In this document: positions 19,089 through 19,112 of the stretch, piece by piece
Position numbering within the stretch: the first letter of the stretch is position 1
Layout of the letters: the number at the start of each line of letters is the position of its first letter
Assembly (NCBI GenBank): GCA_005877185.1
Contig: VBPQ01000004.1
Location: 1-19,112 of the forward strand
Direction of reading: 5' to 3'
Source: Nitrososphaerota archaeon
GTDB taxonomy: Archaea > Thermoproteota > Nitrososphaeria > Nitrososphaerales > Gagatemarchaeaceae
Length of the DNA: 19,112 nt
Notes under the pieces: model-generated
The model's database searches: none
Seen by the model: only the letters and a program-made list of their open reading frames with translations
Told to the model about the DNA's origin: nothing
Translations under genes and position numbers: made by a program

Positions 19089-19112
19089 CAGGGCAAATCG
19101 CGGCGAATTTGT

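Noticed and set aside
1..19112. CRISPR arrays, insertion sequences, tRNA or rRNA genes
   Set aside because: I read the gaps for direct repeats, transposase motifs and the T-loop signature GGTTCGAAxCC and found none.

Overview
This window is archaeal chromosome. The marker set is archaeal throughout: KEOPS subunits Kae1 and Bud32, RNase P protein Pop5/Rnp2, aCPSF1 (FttA), an archaeal LSm protein, archaeal SepF, two proteasome beta subunits, and glycerol-1-phosphate dehydrogenase for archaeal lipids. GC content is high (roughly high fifties by eye), start codons are often TTG or GTG, and many genes have a TATA-like box about 25-35 nt before the start, as expected for leaderless or short-leader transcripts. 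Separate rather than fused kae1 and bud32, paired proteasome beta genes, and a thiolase/DUF35/acyl-CoA dehydrogenase cluster suggest a TACK archaeon, perhaps a non-ammonia-oxidising member of Nitrososphaeria (Thaumarchaeota) or a relative. That placement is inference. I see no mobile element, CRISPR array, tRNA or rRNA. This is core chromosome.

Layout, left to right. (1) 1-2416, minus strand: an unrecognised conserved-looking protein, then kae1, bud32 and the start of an rdgB/ITPase gene cut by the window edge. (2) 2471-3581, plus strand: a COG1325 RNA-binding protein, Pop5/Rnp2 with an apparent CTG start, and an SCP2-like lipid-carrier protein. (3) 3578-6364, minus strand: acyl-CoA dehydrogenase, thiolase, and a DUF35 zinc-ribbon/OB protein. 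(4) 6365-6797: 433 bp without a convincing gene. (5) 6798-7618, plus strand: CoA-binding protein, a ribbon-helix-helix-like protein, and a 48-residue protein. (6) 7624-9977, minus strand: RNA 3'-phosphate cyclase, a proteasome beta subunit lacking the catalytic Thr1, and a UPF0173 metallo-beta-lactamase-fold hydrolase. (7) 10074-12639, plus strand: NMN adenylyltransferase, a class V aminotransferase, and a long FKBP. (8) 12636-17259, minus strand: PUA protein, SepF, a Thr1-bearing proteasome beta subunit, aCPSF1/FttA, and EgsA. (9) 17329-18983, plus strand: LSm, a membrane-anchored coiled-coil protein and ribose-5-phosphate isomerase A. The window ends in a strong TATA-like promoter for a gene beyond it.

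Many of the genes serve RNA metabolism (t6A modification, RNase P, COG1325, RtcA, aCPSF1, LSm, PUA) or protein turnover and folding (two beta subunits, FKBP). The lipid and CoA genes (SCP2, DUF35, thiolase, acyl-CoA dehydrogenase) form a compact acyl-CoA module.

The most interesting signals are: the pair of unlike proteasome beta subunits, one with Ala in place of Thr1; single TATA-like boxes between divergent genes; the CTGA start/stop overlap at rnp2; the SCP2 gene overlapping tail-to-tail with the thiolase module; and three unrecognised proteins, one in front of kae1, one of 48 residues, and one membrane-anchored coiled coil.
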